The notes under the pieces were generated by a model that did not search any database, was not told the DNA's origin, and worked only from the letters and a program-made list of their open reading frames with translations. A stretch of DNA of 46,433 nt from contig JAHJOG010000161.1 of the NCBI GenBank assembly GCA_018820395.1, positions 1-46,433 on the forward strand. Reading direction: 5' to 3'. Of the stretch, positions 8,658-18,547 are shown in pieces. Made by a program: the position numbers and the translations under genes. This DNA is from Gammaproteobacteria bacterium. Lineage in GTDB: Bacteria; Pseudomonadota; Gammaproteobacteria; Burkholderiales; Burkholderiaceae_C. The number at the start of each line of letters is the position of its first letter. Position 1 is the first letter of the stretch.

Positions 8658-10151
8658 CTACTCGATCGCCTTGCCCATGTCCTCGACCACCTTCTTGGCG
8701 TCGCCGAAGACCATCATGGTCTTGTCCATGTAAAACAGTTCGTTGTCCAGTCCGGCATAACCCGCAGCCATCGACCGCTTGTTGACGATCACGGTCTTGG
8801 CCTTGTAGGCCTCCAGGATCGGCATGCCGTAGATCGGTGTGCCCTTCTGCAGCGCCGCCGGGTTCACCACGTCGTTGGCGCCCAGAATGATCGCCACATC
8901 GGCCTGGGCGAATTCGCCGTTGATGTCTTCCATCTCGAACACCTGGTCGTACGGCACCTCGGCTTCGGCAAGCAGCACGTTCATGTGCCCCGGCATGCGG
9001 CCGGCCACGGGATGGATCGCGTACTTGACCGTCACGCCCTTCTCGGTGAGCTTCTTGGCCAGGTCGTTGACTGCATGCTGCGCGCGCGCCACCGCCAAGC
9101 CGTAGCCCGGCACGATGATGACCGTCTCGGCGTTGGACAGCATGTAGGCCGCGTCGTCGGCGCTGCCGCTCTTCACCGGGCGCTGTTCCTTGGCCCCGCG
9201 GCCTGCCGTGGCGGTCTCGCCGCCGAAGCCGCCGAGGATCACGTTGAAGAACGAGCGGTTCATGGCCTTGCACATGATGTAGCTCAGGATCGCGCCCGAG
9301 CTGCCCACCAGCGAGCCGGCCACGATCAGCATCGCATTGTTCAGGCTGAAGCCGATGCCGGCGGCGGCCCAACCCGAATAGCTGTTGAGCATCGACACGA
9401 CCACCGGCATGTCCGCGCCGCCGATCGGGATGATGATCAGCACGCCCATGACGAAGGCCAGCAGCAGCATCAGGAAGAAGGCGAGCCAGCTTTCGGTCGC
9501 CATGTAGACCAGCCCGAGCCCGATGGTCAGGAGGCCCAGCACCAGGTTCAGCATGTGCTGGCCCTTGAACTGCACCGGCGCGCCCTGGAACAGGCGGAAC
9601 TTGTACTTGCCCGACAGCTTGCCGAAGGCGATGACCGAGCCGCTGAAGGTGATGGCGCCGATGGCCGCGCCCAGGAACAGTTCGAGCCGGTTGCCGGTGG
9701 GAATCGCGTAGCGCAGGATGCCGTCGACGATCTGCGCACCCTCGGGCGTGTTCACGCCGAGCTGCGCAGCCACCGGAAGCGGCGTGATGCCGAAGGCCCA
9801 GGGCTCGACCACCGCTGCCACGGCGATGAACACCGCCGCCATGCCGATCATGCTGTGGAAGAAGGCCACCAGCTCGGGCATCTGGGTCATTTCGACCGTC
9901 TTGGCGCGCCAGGCGCCGTAGCCGCCGCCGGCCACCAGCCCGACCAGCACCCAGGCCATGCCGGTCGCGCGCCCACCCGAAAGCTGCACGATGAGCGCGG
10001 CCGTGGTCAGGATGGCGATGGTCATCCCGGCCATGCCGAAGAGGTTGCCGCGGATGGAAGTGGTCGGGTGCGACAGGCCCTTGAGTGCCTGGATGAAGCA
10101 CACCGAGGCCACCAGGTAGAGCAGCGTGACGACGTTCATGGACATCGTCAT
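8658..10151 (-). CDS. pntB: NAD(P) transhydrogenase subunit beta
   Basis: About 497 residues. The N-terminal half is a run of membrane helices (VVTLLYLVASVCFIQALKG onward, including GGADMPVVVSMLNSYSGWAAAGIGF), the proton-channel domain. The C-terminal half is the NADP(H)-binding dIII domain with the conserved VPGYGLAVARAQH and GANDVVNPAA motifs and the ending near MVFGDAKK. With the two alpha subunits it couples proton entry to NADPH formation in the inner membrane. ATG 10151 overlaps the pntAb stop as ATGA; ATG 10145 is an alternative better spaced from GAGGGG. Longer upstream reading in this frame is the shadow of pntAb. Confidence 0.95.
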   Translation of the reverse strand: MTMSMNVVTLLYLVASVCFIQALKGLSHPTTSIRGNLFGMAGMTIAILTTAALIVQLSGGRATGMAWVLVGLVAGGGYGAWRAKTVEMTQMPELVAFFHSMIGMAAVFIAVAAVVEPWAFGITPLPVAAQLGVNTPEGAQIVDGILRYAIPTGNRLELFLGAAIGAITFSGSVIAFGKLSGKYKFRLFQGAPVQFKGQHMLNLVLGLLTIGLGLVYMATESWLAFFLMLLLAFVMGVLIIIPIGGADMPVVVSMLNSYSGWAAAGIGFSLNNAMLIVAGSLVGSSGAILSYIMCKAMNRSFFNVILGGFGGETATAGRGAKEQRPVKSGSADDAAYMLSNAETVIIVPGYGLAVARAQHAVNDLAKKLTEKGVTVKYAIHPVAGRMPGHMNVLLAEAEVPYDQVFEMEDINGEFAQADVAIILGANDVVNPAALQKGTPIYGMPILEAYKAKTVIVNKRSMAAGYAGLDNELFYMDKTMMVFGDAKKVVEDMGKAIE

Positions 10152-10468
10152 TTCCCCTCGGCCTTGACGGCGGGCTTGCGGTCCTTCTTCTTGAACATCT
10201 CCAGCATGCGACGGGTGACCAGGAAGCCGCCGAACACGTTGACCGCCGCCAGCGCCACGGCCAGCACGCCCATGGTCTTGCCGAAGCCGGTTTCGGTGAG
10301 CGCGGCGGCCAGCATGGCTCCGACGATCACGATCGCGGAGATCGCATTGGTCACCGCCATCAGCGGCGTGTGAAGCGCCGGCGTGACGGTCCACACCACG
10401 TGGTAGCCGACATAGATGGCCAGCACGAAGATGATGAGGTTGATGACGGTGTGGGATACGGGGTCCAT
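10148..10468 (-). CDS. pntAb: NAD(P) transhydrogenase subunit alpha part 2 (membrane segment)
   Basis: 106 residues with three hydrophobic helices (INLIIFVLAIYVGYHVVW; TNAISAIVIVGAMLAAAL; MGVLAVALAAVNVFGGFL) and a lysine-rich C-terminal tail. It is the detached membrane portion of the alpha subunit, as in the three-subunit transhydrogenases of alpha- and beta-proteobacteria, whereas E. coli PntA is a single chain. AGGAG lies 5 bases before the ATG. It overlaps pntB by 4 bases and starts 59 bases after pntAa. The arrangement is complete, so the enzyme should be functional. Confidence 0.93.
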   Translation of the reverse strand: MDPVSHTVINLIIFVLAIYVGYHVVWTVTPALHTPLMAVTNAISAIVIVGAMLAAALTETGFGKTMGVLAVALAAVNVFGGFLVTRRMLEMFKKKDRKPAVKAEGK

Positions 10469-10527
10469 GGCTTCTCCTGGCGTCTTCGGCGTTGTTCTCT
10501 CGCTGTCTGCGATGCGCTGTTGCGGCG

Positions 10528-11670
10528 CTATTTCCGGGTGACCTGTCCGTCCTGCGCCATGCGGCAGGCGGCGACGATGTCGTCTTCGAGGTCGATCTTC
10601 AGGCCGCCCTCCTTGGTGACGATGAGCTTCAGAAAGTCGAGCACGTTGCGCGCATAGAGCGCCGATGCATCGGCGGCGACCAGCGCGGCGAGATTGGTTT
10701 CGCCGACGATGGTCACGCCGTGCTTGACCACCGTGCGGTCGGGTTCCGAGAGCGGACAGTTGCCGCCTGTCATGCCACCGCTGGCGTCGGCACCCTTGCC
10801 GGCCGCGATGTCGACGATCACCGAGCCCGGCTTCATCGACTTCACCATGTCCTCGGTGATGAGCGTGGGCGCCGCCCGGCCCGGAATCAGCGCGGTACTG
10901 ATCACCACGTCGGCGAGCGCGACGCGCTTGGCGACCTCGACCTGCTGGCGCGCCAGCCAGCTCGCGGGCATCGGCTTGGCATAGCCGCCGACGCCGACGG
11001 CGGCCTCTTTCTCTTCATCGGTGTCGTAGGACACTTCGATGAACTTGCCGCCCAGCGATTCGATCTGTTCCTTGACGCTCGGGCGCACGTCGGAAGCCTC
11101 GATCACCGCGCCAAGGCGCTTGGCGGTGGCGATCGCCTGCAGGCCGGCCACGCCGACGCCGAGGATCACCACGCGGGCCGCCTTCACGGTGCCGGCGGCG
11201 GTCATGAGCATGGGGAAGAAGCGCTGGTATTTGTCGGCCGCGATCATCACCGCCTTGTAGCCGGCGATGTTGGCCTGGCTGGAGAGCACGTCCATGCTCT
11301 GCGCGCGCGTCGTGCGCGGTGCGGCTTCGAGCGCGAAGGCGGTGAGCCCGGCCGATGCGAGGCGCTCGAGACCCGGGCCGTCGAAGGGATTGAGCATGCC
11401 GATCAACACGGTGCCAGGCTTCATGAGGCGCGCTTCGTCTTCGGACGGTGCCCGCACCTTCAGGACGATGTCACTCGCGAAGGCCGCGGCCGCATCGACG
11501 ATCTCGGCGCCGGACGCCTGGTAGGCCGCATCGGTGAGGCTGGCTGCGATGCCAGCGCCGGACTGGATGCGCACCGTGTGGCCCAGCGACGCCAGCTTCT
11601 TGGCCGTCTCCGCCGTGACGGCCACTCTTGTCTCGCCTGGCGCGGTTTCGCGAGGCACGCCTATCAGCAT
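10528..11670 (-). CDS. pntAa: NAD(P) transhydrogenase subunit alpha part 1 (NAD-binding)
   Basis: 380-residue soluble dI subunit of the alanine dehydrogenase/PNT family, binding NAD(H). It begins IGVPRETAPGETRVAVTAET, contains the RxQxMD segment RAQSMDVLSSQANIAGYKA, the Rossmann glycine motif VVILGVGVAGLQAIATAKRLGA (given here in parts: GVGVAGLQA near 170), and the mobile-loop region VGVGGYAKPM. ATG 11670 has GAGGAG upstream, spaced 7 bases. It is first of the operon pntAa-pntAb-pntB and is divergent from the response regulator at 11848. An upstream extension in the same frame is antisense to that regulator and is not coding. Confidence 0.95.
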   Translation of the reverse strand: MLIGVPRETAPGETRVAVTAETAKKLASLGHTVRIQSGAGIAASLTDAAYQASGAEIVDAAAAFASDIVLKVRAPSEDEARLMKPGTVLIGMLNPFDGPGLERLASAGLTAFALEAAPRTTRAQSMDVLSSQANIAGYKAVMIAADKYQRFFPMLMTAAGTVKAARVVILGVGVAGLQAIATAKRLGAVIEASDVRPSVKEQIESLGGKFIEVSYDTDEEKEAAVGVGGYAKPMPASWLARQQVEVAKRVALADVVISTALIPGRAAPTLITEDMVKSMKPGSVIVDIAAGKGADASGGMTGGNCPLSEPDRTVVKHGVTIVGETNLAALVAADASALYARNVLDFLKLIVTKEGGLKIDLEDDIVAACRMAQDGQVTRK

Positions 11671-11847
11671 GGGAAGTCTCCTCAGGGCAGCGTTTGATTC
11701 GCGGCAGAGCTTACATGAAGATGAATCGCGATCGAGACCCCTGACCGCGCCCCGCTGGCCGGCGGCGCGTTCCCTCGCTACATTAGCGGGGCGTGCGACC
11801 GGAGCCGGTTGCCGCACATCGACAGAGAAGAATTGCAAAGGGACGGG

Positions 11848-12573
11848 ATGCGCATTGCAGCACTTGACGATGAGTCCTCGCTGATCGATCAGATCGGCCA
11901 GACCATGGAAGCCATCGGCTTCCAATGCCGGGGCTTCCGGCACGCACAGCACTTGCTGGACGATCTGCAGGACGGGGGCTTCGACCTGCTGGTCGTCGAC
12001 TGGAACCTGCGTCGCCCCGAAGGCACCGAAGCCGTCCGGCAGGTGCGCAAGATGCGCGGCGAACATTTTCCGATCCTGTGCATGACCGACAGGGACCACG
12101 AAGGCGAAGCCGTGGCGGCGCTCACCGCCGGCGCGGACGATGTCATGGTCAAGCCGATCCGCCTGGTCGAACTGCAGGCCAGGGTGCGGGCATTGCTGCG
12201 CCGCGCCTACCCGGGCGGCGCGGAAGAAACGGCCCGCTTCGGCAGGTTCGAGTTCTTCCTCGCCTCGCGCCGGGTCGAGGTCGACGGCCGGCCCGTCGAA
12301 CTGAGCCAGCGCGAGTTCGACCTGGCGCTCTACATGTTCCGGCACCTCGGAAAGCTCCATTCCCGCGAGCACCTGTTGCGAACGGTCTGGGGCCATGGGC
12401 TCGAAGGCGCCCTGCGATCGGTCGACGCGCACATGTCGCGCCTGCGCGCCAAGCTCGATCTGCGGCCGGACAACGGACTGCTGCTCTCGGCCGCGTACCG
12501 TCTGGGCTACCGGCTCGAATTCATCGGATCGCACGACCCTCGGCCGGTGTCCGGCATGATCGCAACCAAATGA
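11848..12573 (+). CDS. OmpR/PhoB-type response regulator (no adjacent kinase)
   Basis: 241 residues: receiver domain 1-115 with acidic pair D7-D8, phospho-acceptor D51 in LLVVDWNLRRPEG, T80 and K102, all intact. The C-terminal winged helix (about 125-230) contains LSQREFDLALYMFRHLGKLHSREHLL and the RSVDAHMSRLRAKL recognition region. AAGGGA lies 7-12 bases before ATG 11848; the in-frame ATG 11809 has no such site. No histidine kinase is in the window. The stop overlaps ATG 12570 of the next frame, suggesting coupling to the exported DUF4019 protein. Phosphorylation partner unknown. Confidence 0.9.
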   Translation: MRIAALDDESSLIDQIGQTMEAIGFQCRGFRHAQHLLDDLQDGGFDLLVVDWNLRRPEGTEAVRQVRKMRGEHFPILCMTDRDHEGEAVAALTAGADDVMVKPIRLVELQARVRALLRRAYPGGAEETARFGRFEFFLASRRVEVDGRPVELSQREFDLALYMFRHLGKLHSREHLLRTVWGHGLEGALRSVDAHMSRLRAKLDLRPDNGLLLSAAYRLGYRLEFIGSHDPRPVSGMIATK

Positions 12574-12605
12574 ATGCAGCCCTCCCGCGTTGGTCCACGA
12601 ACCCC

Positions 12606-13055
12606 ATGTCCATGCGTCCCATGACCCGCCTGCTGGCGGCCGCCGCCCTGCTGGCCTGCGGCTGGCTGCAGCCGGCGATCGCGCAGACCCTCGAACCGGA
12701 CCCCACCGATCTCGTGCGTGGCGGGCTCCAGGTGGTGCAGATGATCGATCTCGACAAGACGGGCGAGCTCTGGGACGGCGCCGCCGCTGCCACGCGCAAG
12801 CGGGTGGCGCGCGACGATTTCACCGGCCAGGTCGCCAAGGCGCGCGCGGCATTGGGCGCGCCGCGCCAGCGCACCTGGTATGCGATCAACCGCCAGTTCA
12901 TCGCCGACGGCGACGCCGATCTGAAAGGACAATTCGTGAACATCGAATACGAGACCCGCTTCTCGAACGATGCCAGCACCACCCGGCGCGAACTGGTCAC
13001 CTTCCATCTCGACAGCGACCGCGTCTGGCGCTTTTCGGGCTACGTGATCCGATAG
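12606..13055 (+). CDS. Exported DUF4019-like protein
   Basis: 149 residues from ATG 12606: signal peptide (MTRLLAAAALLACGWLQPAIAQ) followed by a small domain with LVQMIDLDKTGELWDGAAAATRKRV-like start, given here as its key parts IDLDKTGELWD and TWYAINRQF, and the end DRVWRFSGYVIR. This layout (aromatic-rich, ends in W-x-x-x-GY) is typical of DUF4019 periplasmic proteins of unknown role. ATG 12570, which overlaps the regulator stop (ATGA), would add 12 residues before the signal peptide; neither start has a strong ribosome site. Position suggests an operon with the response regulator. Confidence 0.75.
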   Translation: MSMRPMTRLLAAAALLACGWLQPAIAQTLEPDPTDLVRGGLQVVQMIDLDKTGELWDGAAAATRKRVARDDFTGQVAKARAALGAPRQRTWYAINRQFIADGDADLKGQFVNIEYETRFSNDASTTRRELVTFHLDSDRVWRFSGYVIR

Positions 13056-13060
13056 CCGCC

Positions 13061-13528
13061 TTGCAGCGCTGGAAACCCAACGTCACCGTCGCCGCGCTGA
13101 TCGAGCGCGAGGGGCGCTTCATGCTGGTCGAGGAGCACACGCCGGACGGGCTCCGGCTCAACACGCCGGCCGGCCACCTGGAACTCGGCGAGTCGCCGGC
13201 CGAAGCCTGCGCGCGCGAGGCGCTCGAAGAAACCGGGCACCGCTTCACCCCCACGGCGTTGGTCGGCGTCTACCTGGCGCGTGCCCGGCCCGGCAGCGAA
13301 CTCGTGTATCTGCGTTTCGCTTTCGCTGGCCTGCTGGGCGAGCGGGAGGCCGGGCGGTCGCTCGACGAAGGCATCGTCCGCACGCTCTGGATGACGCCGG
13401 ACGAAATCCGTGCCAGCGCCGATCGGCATCGCACCCCACTGCTGCTGCGGGGGGTGGAAGACCACGTGGCGGGGCAGCGATACCCGCTGGAACTGATCCA
13501 CGCCGACCCGTCCGTCTTCGGCGCTTGA
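13061..13528 (+). CDS. nudJ: Nudix hydrolase (NudJ-like phosphatase), TTG start
   Basis: 155 residues. The Nudix box runs from G38 to H60 with the required G38, E44, R52, E53, E56, E57 and G59, so it should bind Mg2+ and hydrolyse a nucleoside diphosphate derivative. The N-terminal strand RWKPNVTVAALIEREGRFMLVEE matches NudJ-type enzymes (quoted in part: NVTVAALIE, FMLVEEHT). No ATG fits before the box; the next ATG would delete the first strand, so TTG 13061 is taken. It begins 5 bases after the DUF4019 stop and ends 6 bases before the convergent mnmA stop. A NudJ next to mnmA recurs in proteobacteria, which supports the call. Confidence 0.85.
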   Translation: MQRWKPNVTVAALIEREGRFMLVEEHTPDGLRLNTPAGHLELGESPAEACAREALEETGHRFTPTALVGVYLARARPGSELVYLRFAFAGLLGEREAGRSLDEGIVRTLWMTPDEIRASADRHRTPLLLRGVEDHVAGQRYPLELIHADPSVFGA

Positions 13529-13534
13529 ACCGAT

Positions 13535-14680
13535 TCAGCCGGCGCTCGCGATGACGCCGCCGCCGAGGCACACATCGCCGTCGTAGAGCACGGCGGATTG
13601 TCCCGGGGTCACGGCCCACTGCGGCTCGGCGAACGACAGTCTGAAACCGCCGCCGGTGCCCTCGCCGTGCTCGCCACCCTCGTCGCGATCGCCGAGCTCG
13701 TCGAAGCGGCAACTCGCATCGGCCTGGCGATAGCGCGACTTGGCCGCGTACGCCCCGGCAGCCGGCGCGTCACCTGCCACCCAACTCGTGTCCTGCGCAA
13801 CCAGCGCGGGCGTGAGGAGCCACGGGTGGTCGTGGCCCTGCACCACCCACAGCGTGTTGGTGTCGATTTCCTTGCGGGCCACGAACCAGGGCGAATGGTC
13901 GCCGGCACCGCGCGGCGCGCCCGGACGCCGGATGCCGCCGATGCCGAGCCCCTGGCGCTGGCCCAGCGTGTAGAAGCTCAGGCCCTGGTGCTCGCCGATG
14001 CGCCGTCCGCGCTCGTCCTTGATCGGGCCCGGCTCCTTCGAGATGTACCTGTTGAGAAACTCGCGAAACGGCCGCTCGCCGATGAAGCAGATGCCGGTGG
14101 AGTCGCGCTTCTTCGCGTTCGGCAAGCCGATCTCCTCGGCGATCCGCCGCACCTCGGTCTTGTGCAGTTCGCCGACGGGGAACAGGGTGCGCGACAGCTG
14201 CGCCTGGTTCAGTCGGTGCAAGAAGTAGCTCTGGTCCTTGGCCGGATCGAGGCCCTTGCAGAGTTCGTGGCGCCCAGTGGCCGGATCGAAACGCACTCGC
14301 GCATAGTGGCCCGTGGCGATCTTCTCGGCGCCGAGCCGCATCGCGTGGTCGAGGAAGGCCTTGAACTTGATCTCGGCATTGCACAGCACGTCGGGGTTGG
14401 GCGTTCGGCCGGCCTGGTATTCGCGCAGGAACTCGGCGAACACGCGGTCGCGGTAATCGGCGGCGAAGTTGACGTGTTCGATCTCGATGCCCAGCACGTC
14501 GGCCACGCTGGCGGCGTCGACGAAATCGATGTTCGACGAGCAGTATTCGCTGTCGTCGTCGTCTTCCCAGTTCTTCATGAAGATGCCGACCACCTCGTGG
14601 CCCTGCTGCTTGAGCAGGTGCGCGGTGACCGCGGAGTCGACCCCGCCACTCAGGCCGACGACGATGCGCTGCTTTTTCAT
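13535..14680 (-). CDS. mnmA: tRNA-specific 2-thiouridylase MnmA
   Basis: 381 residues. The PP-loop [13 protein letters not shown] at the N-terminus (10-22) adenylates U34 of t[16 protein letters not shown], the CNAEIKFK cysteine and the second catalytic cysteine in [12 protein letters not shown] complete the active site, and [16 protein letters not shown] follows. It inserts sulfur at position 2 of wobble uridine in Glu, Gln and Lys tRNAs. ATG 14680 gives the standard [13 protein letters not shown] start; in-frame sequence further upstream is not conserved. It is convergent with nudJ and divergent from the acyltransferase gene at 14844. Confidence 0.95.
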   Translation of the reverse strand: MKKQRIVVGLSGGVDSAVTAHLLKQQGHEVVGIFMKNWEDDDDSEYCSSNIDFVDAASVADVLGIEIEHVNFAADYRDRVFAEFLREYQAGRTPNPDVLCNAEIKFKAFLDHAMRLGAEKIATGHYARVRFDPATGRHELCKGLDPAKDQSYFLHRLNQAQLSRTLFPVGELHKTEVRRIAEEIGLPNAKKRDSTGICFIGERPFREFLNRYISKEPGPIKDERGRRIGEHQGLSFYTLGQRQGLGIGGIRRPGAPRGAGDHSPWFVARKEIDTNTLWVVQGHDHPWLLTPALVAQDTSWVAGDAPAAGAYAAKSRYRQADASCRFDELGDRDEGGEHGEGTGGGFRLSFAEPQWAVTPGQSAVLYDGDVCLGGGVIASAG

Positions 14681-14843
14681 GGACCCGCGATTGTCCCAGC
14701 CCGCGCAAGCCGCTGCCCTTCTACGGGAAATCACCGACGCCGGGGCCGCACCCGGTGGCATCCGGCGCTCCCACAATGGACGCCGCGCCCGCCCGCGAGA
14801 ACGTTTCCCGAGCCATCGGGGCCGCGCGCTCCAGGAGCCAGAC

Positions 14844-16505
14844 ATGATTCATCTCAGCGGCATGGACGCCTCGTTCCTGCACCTCGAAACCCCCGAATCG
14901 CCCATGCACGTGGGCAGCCTGCAACTGCTCGACCTGCCGGCCGGCTACCAGGGCGACTTCGCGGAAGACGCCAAGAAATACATGAGCGGACGCCTGCACC
15001 TGGCCTCGGTCTTCGTGCGCAAGCTGGCGATGATGCCCTTCGACCTGGCCAACCCGGTGTGGGTGGACGACGACGACCTCGACCTCGAACACCACATCCG
15101 TCACGTGATCCTGCCGCGGCCGGGGACGCCGGCGCAGCTCGAAAGGCTGGTGGGGCGGCTTCATTCGACGCTGCTCGATCGCAGCCGCCCGCTGTGGGAG
15201 ATGTACGTCATCGAAGGCCTGCAGAGCGGCCAGATGGCGCTCTACACCAAGATGCACCACGCCGCGATCGACGGCCAGGCCGGCGTCGCCGTGGCCAAGG
15301 CGCTGTTCGACATGTCCGAGACGCCGACACCGATCAAGGCGCCCCGCGTCACGCGGCGAGGCAATTCTTCGCAGCTCGGCATGGCCGAACTCGCCAGTGC
15401 GGCGCTGACCAACAGCGTGCGGCAGTACGTCAAACTGATCCAGGCGATTCCCGCCACCGCCAAGGCGATCTCGAGCGTGCTGATGCCGGTTTCCGAAGCC
15501 ACCGGCCAGCGCAAGTTCGAGCTGCCGAAGAATTTGCGCACGGCCCCGAAGACGCCGCTCAACGTGTCGATCACCAACCAGCGCTCGTTCGCCGGCCGCT
15601 CTCTGCCGCTGGCCGAGATCAAGCAGATGTCCAAAGCCACCGGCACCAGCCTCAACGACATCGTGCTGGCCTTGTGCGCCGGTGCGCTCAAGCGCTACCT
15701 GGCCGACTACGGCTGCCGGCCCACCAAGCCGCTGATGGCGGCCGTCCCGGTGTCGCTGCGCAGCGAAGGCAACACCGACCTGAACAACCAGGTGTCGATC
15801 ATGCTGGTGAGCCTGGCCACCGACGTGTCCGACCCGCTCGAGCGCATCGCCGCCATCCACGCGTCGTCCAGCGAAGGCAAGAAGCTCACCGGCAACGTCA
15901 AGGCCGCGATCCCGATGGACTTTCCCTCGCTCGGCGTGCCGTCGCTGATGTCGGGCCTGGCGTCGCTCTACGGTCGATCGGGCCTCGCCGACAAGCTGCC
16001 GCCGATGGCCAACGTGGCGATCTCCAACGTGCCCGGCCCGTCGTTCCCGCTCTATTTCGCGGGAGCCAAGCTGGCCACCTACTTTCCGGTGTCGATTCCG
16101 GGCCACGGACTCGCCCTGAACATGACCGTGCAGAGCTACAACGGGTCACTCGAATTCGGCCTGACGGCCTGCCGCCGCGCCGTGCCGGACGTGGCCGACC
16201 TGGGCGACTACGTGGTGGCCGAACACCGCAAGCTGCTGGCGCTGGTGAGCGCGAAGACGCAGGCCGCGCCGGCGTCCGTGGCGACTGCGCCTGATGTCGC
16301 CACGCCCACGCCCGCTCGTGCTGCACCGGCATCGGCGCCGGCATCCACGAGGCCATCGGCCAGCGCCACGCGCACGGCCGCAAGAAAGGCCCCGGTGCGC
16401 ACGAAAAAGACCGCCGCCAAGACAGTCCGCGCTGCACGCCCAGTTCCGGCTCGGGCCACGGCCACGCGCAAGAGCCCGGGCAAGCGGGCCGCGGCAGTCA
16501 ACTGA
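14844..16505 (+). CDS. Wax ester synthase/diacylglycerol acyltransferase with Lys/Ala/Pro-rich tail
   Basis: 553 residues. The WS/DGAT catalytic motif HHAAIDG is at about 138-144. The start [21 protein letters not shown] and the motifs [21 protein letters not shown] and ISNVPGP are all family hallmarks. It would join acyl-CoA to a fatty alcohol or diacylglycerol to form storage lipid. AGGAG lies 6 bases before the ATG. After about residue 475, where family members normally end, about 80 residues of Ala, Pro, Thr, Arg and Lys repeats follow ([25 protein letters not shown]), resembling histone H1-like or phasin-associated tails. The tail is in frame with no break, so it appears real. Confidence 0.9.
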   Translation: MIHLSGMDASFLHLETPESPMHVGSLQLLDLPAGYQGDFAEDAKKYMSGRLHLASVFVRKLAMMPFDLANPVWVDDDDLDLEHHIRHVILPRPGTPAQLERLVGRLHSTLLDRSRPLWEMYVIEGLQSGQMALYTKMHHAAIDGQAGVAVAKALFDMSETPTPIKAPRVTRRGNSSQLGMAELASAALTNSVRQYVKLIQAIPATAKAISSVLMPVSEATGQRKFELPKNLRTAPKTPLNVSITNQRSFAGRSLPLAEIKQMSKATGTSLNDIVLALCAGALKRYLADYGCRPTKPLMAAVPVSLRSEGNTDLNNQVSIMLVSLATDVSDPLERIAAIHASSSEGKKLTGNVKAAIPMDFPSLGVPSLMSGLASLYGRSGLADKLPPMANVAISNVPGPSFPLYFAGAKLATYFPVSIPGHGLALNMTVQSYNGSLEFGLTACRRAVPDVADLGDYVVAEHRKLLALVSAKTQAAPASVATAPDVATPTPARAAPASAPASTRPSASATRTAARKAPVRTKKTAAKTVRAARPVPARATATRKSPGKRAAAVN

Positions 16506-16517
16506 ACTGAAACGGAA

Positions 16518-17498
16518 TCAGACCCCGAGGCCGGCCACGATCTCGTAGGAGCGCAGCCGCGCCGCGTGGTCGAACACCTGCGAAGTGATCATCAGCTCGT
16601 CCGCACCCGTGCGGGCGATGAAGGCTTGAAGCCCCGCCCGCACCGCGTCGGGCGTGCCCACCGCCGAACACGACAGCACCGAATCGAGCAGCGCGTTCTC
16701 CGCCGGCCCCACGCGGGCACGGTAGTTCTCCACCGGCGGCGGCAGGCGGCCCGGGCGGCCGCTGCGCAGGTTCACGAACGCTTGCTGCCACGAGCTCGAG
16801 CGGAATTGCGCCTCTTCGTCGGTGTCCGCCGCGAACACGTTGAAGCCCAGCATCACGTAGGGCTTGTCGAGCTGGCTGGAAGGCTTGAAGGTCTCGCGAT
16901 AGATCTGAATCGCCTGCATGAGCTGCTGCGGCGCGAAGTGCGACGCGAACGCATACGGAAGCCCCAGGTGCGCCGCGAGCTGTGCGCCGAAGGTGCTCGA
17001 CCCGAGGATCCACACCGGCACTTCGAGGCCCATGCCCGGCACCGCGCGCACCGACTGCTTCGGCTCCTTGGACATGAAATCCATCAGCTCGACCACGTCC
17101 TGCGGAAACTGGTCGGCGTCGGACTGGAGGTCGCGCCGCAGCGCGCGCGCCGTGCGCTGGTCGGAGCCCGGCGCGCGGCCGAGGCCCAGGTCGACTCGGC
17201 CCGGGAAGAGCGATTCGAGCGTGCCGAATTGCTCCGCGATCACCAGCGGCGAATGGTTCGGCAGCATGACGCCGCCGGCGCCGATGCGGATGGTCGACGT
17301 GCCGGCGCCGATGTAGGCCAGCAGCACGGCCGTTGCCGCGCTGGCGATGCCCGGCATGCCGTGGTGCTCGGCCGCCCAGTAGCGTCGATAGCCCAGGGCT
17401 TCGCCGTGCTGCGCCAGGCTCAATGAATTGCGAAACGACTGCCCGGCGTCGCCGCCTTCGATGATGGGGGAGAGATCGAGAATGGAGAGCGCGGTCAT
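16518..17498 (-). CDS. Luciferase-like flavin monooxygenase (group 1, MsnO8/YhbW-like)
   Basis: 326-residue LLM-class flavin-dependent oxidoreductase of the group 1 luciferase-like type. Characteristic parts are [13 protein letters not shown] at the start, [16 protein letters not shown] (about 45-60), [26 protein letters not shown] (in part) and [12 protein letters not shown]. It probably uses reduced FMN and oxygen on an unknown small substrate; no reductase is adjacent. ATG 17498 gives the family start, with no strong ribosome site. Reading beyond it upstream is antisense noise. It lies 44 bases behind the DUF1266-like gene and marks the left edge of the accessory island. Confidence 0.88.
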   Translation of the reverse strand: MTALSILDLSPIIEGGDAGQSFRNSLSLAQHGEALGYRRYWAAEHHGMPGIASAATAVLLAYIGAGTSTIRIGAGGVMLPNHSPLVIAEQFGTLESLFPGRVDLGLGRAPGSDQRTARALRRDLQSDADQFPQDVVELMDFMSKEPKQSVRAVPGMGLEVPVWILGSSTFGAQLAAHLGLPYAFASHFAPQQLMQAIQIYRETFKPSSQLDKPYVMLGFNVFAADTDEEAQFRSSSWQQAFVNLRSGRPGRLPPPVENYRARVGPAENALLDSVLSCSAVGTPDAVRAGLQAFIARTGADELMITSQVFDHAARLRSYEIVAGLGV

Positions 17499-17542
17499 GG
17501 CGCTATCTTGGCCCGAAACCGCCCCGGCCGGCGCGCGAAGGG

Positions 17543-18316
17543 CTATTTCTGCATCGGGAAGAGATGCGTCTCGCGGCCCGGCGCGACCAGAGCCGAGCCC
17601 GCCGAGACACGCACTGCTGCAGCTTCCACCGTGGCCAGAAAGAGCTTGTGCGAATCCGCGAGCTGCTGCCAGGCTTCGCGGTCGCTCGCATCGACCTGGC
17701 CGCGCAGGCCCGCGGTGACCAGGGTCGACAGCGAGAAGTTCTTCCACGACCGATAGCCGCCGCGTGCGGCCGCATGAAGACGCGACAGGATCGTCTCGGC
17801 GATGCCGCGCGACAGGTAGCCGACGGAATGCCCCAGCCGCACGATGTAGGCGACCTGCTGGATGTCCCACGCCGCCGTGCTCAGATGCGAGCTGCGCACC
17901 TGCCGCACCGAAGCGACGAGCGCGCATTCGTGCAGCCGGTCGCAGACCTCTTGCAGCGTGTCGAACTCTTCCGAATCGATGGGCTCGCCGTTGGCCCACG
18001 CGGCGAAGGCCTCGGCTTCTTCGGGCAGGGGCTTGCCGAGCCGGCCCAAGCGCTTCTCGATGAGGCGGCGGCAATCGATGGCCGACTTCACGCGCCACCG
18101 TTGCTCCAGCAGCTGGCGAGCTTTCGCGCGAGGCAGCGCGCTCGCCAGCTGATTGAAATCGTCCAGTTGCAGAACCGCTTCGTTGGCGCTCAGCAAATAG
18201 CCGCACAGCTGCAGCGAAGACATCGGCTCGCTGGGCTTGAAAGGAAGTGGCCCGCGCTGTCGGCGGAGCAGGCGGGCCTGAAACGCACGCCAAAGAATGA
18301 TGGGGGATCTGACCAT
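17543..18316 (-). CDS. DUF1266-like protein
   Basis: About 257 residues from ATG 18316. The C-terminal two thirds show the pattern of DUF1266 proteins: an N-terminal helix ([18 protein letters not shown]), a central [22 protein letters not shown] block, then [24 protein letters not shown] and [22 protein letters not shown], which recall the family's W-D-x-x-R and SW-x-x-F-x-x-x-x-x-GR signatures. Function is unknown; E. coli relatives are YbeR and YbeU. No signal peptide. The start is uncertain: ATG 18223 would begin exactly at the conserved part, ATG 18457 is also open. It sits in the island between ssb and the monooxygenase. Confidence 0.6.
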   Translation of the reverse strand: MVRSPIILWRAFQARLLRRQRGPLPFKPSEPMSSLQLCGYLLSANEAVLQLDDFNQLASALPRAKARQLLEQRWRVKSAIDCRRLIEKRLGRLGKPLPEEAEAFAAWANGEPIDSEEFDTLQEVCDRLHECALVASVRQVRSSHLSTAAWDIQQVAYIVRLGHSVGYLSRGIAETILSRLHAAARGGYRSWKNFSLSTLVTAGLRGQVDASDREAWQQLADSHKLFLATVEAAAVRVSAGSALVAPGRETHLFPMQK

Positions 18317-18547
18317 GTTGTCGGACCGATGCATGCGCGCTGCATTGCGCCGTTGCACGTCGGGCCGAATATGGTGCGTGGGGAGCCGCGGCAATCCGCG
18401 ACGCCGATACAAATCATCAGAATGAAATCTGCGCATGCATGCGGATAAAAGTATCAAGGCGTCGTCGACTCGACAATCGCTCTAACCTTTTGTAGCGGAC
18501 AACCTCACCGTCGAGCGACCTCACTCCTGCAAGACCGACGAGCACTT

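Noticed and set aside
6206..8785. Long plus-strand frame over mtnN and fadD
   Set aside because: Shadow of well-supported minus-strand genes, with His/Asp/Arg-rich composition and no domain.
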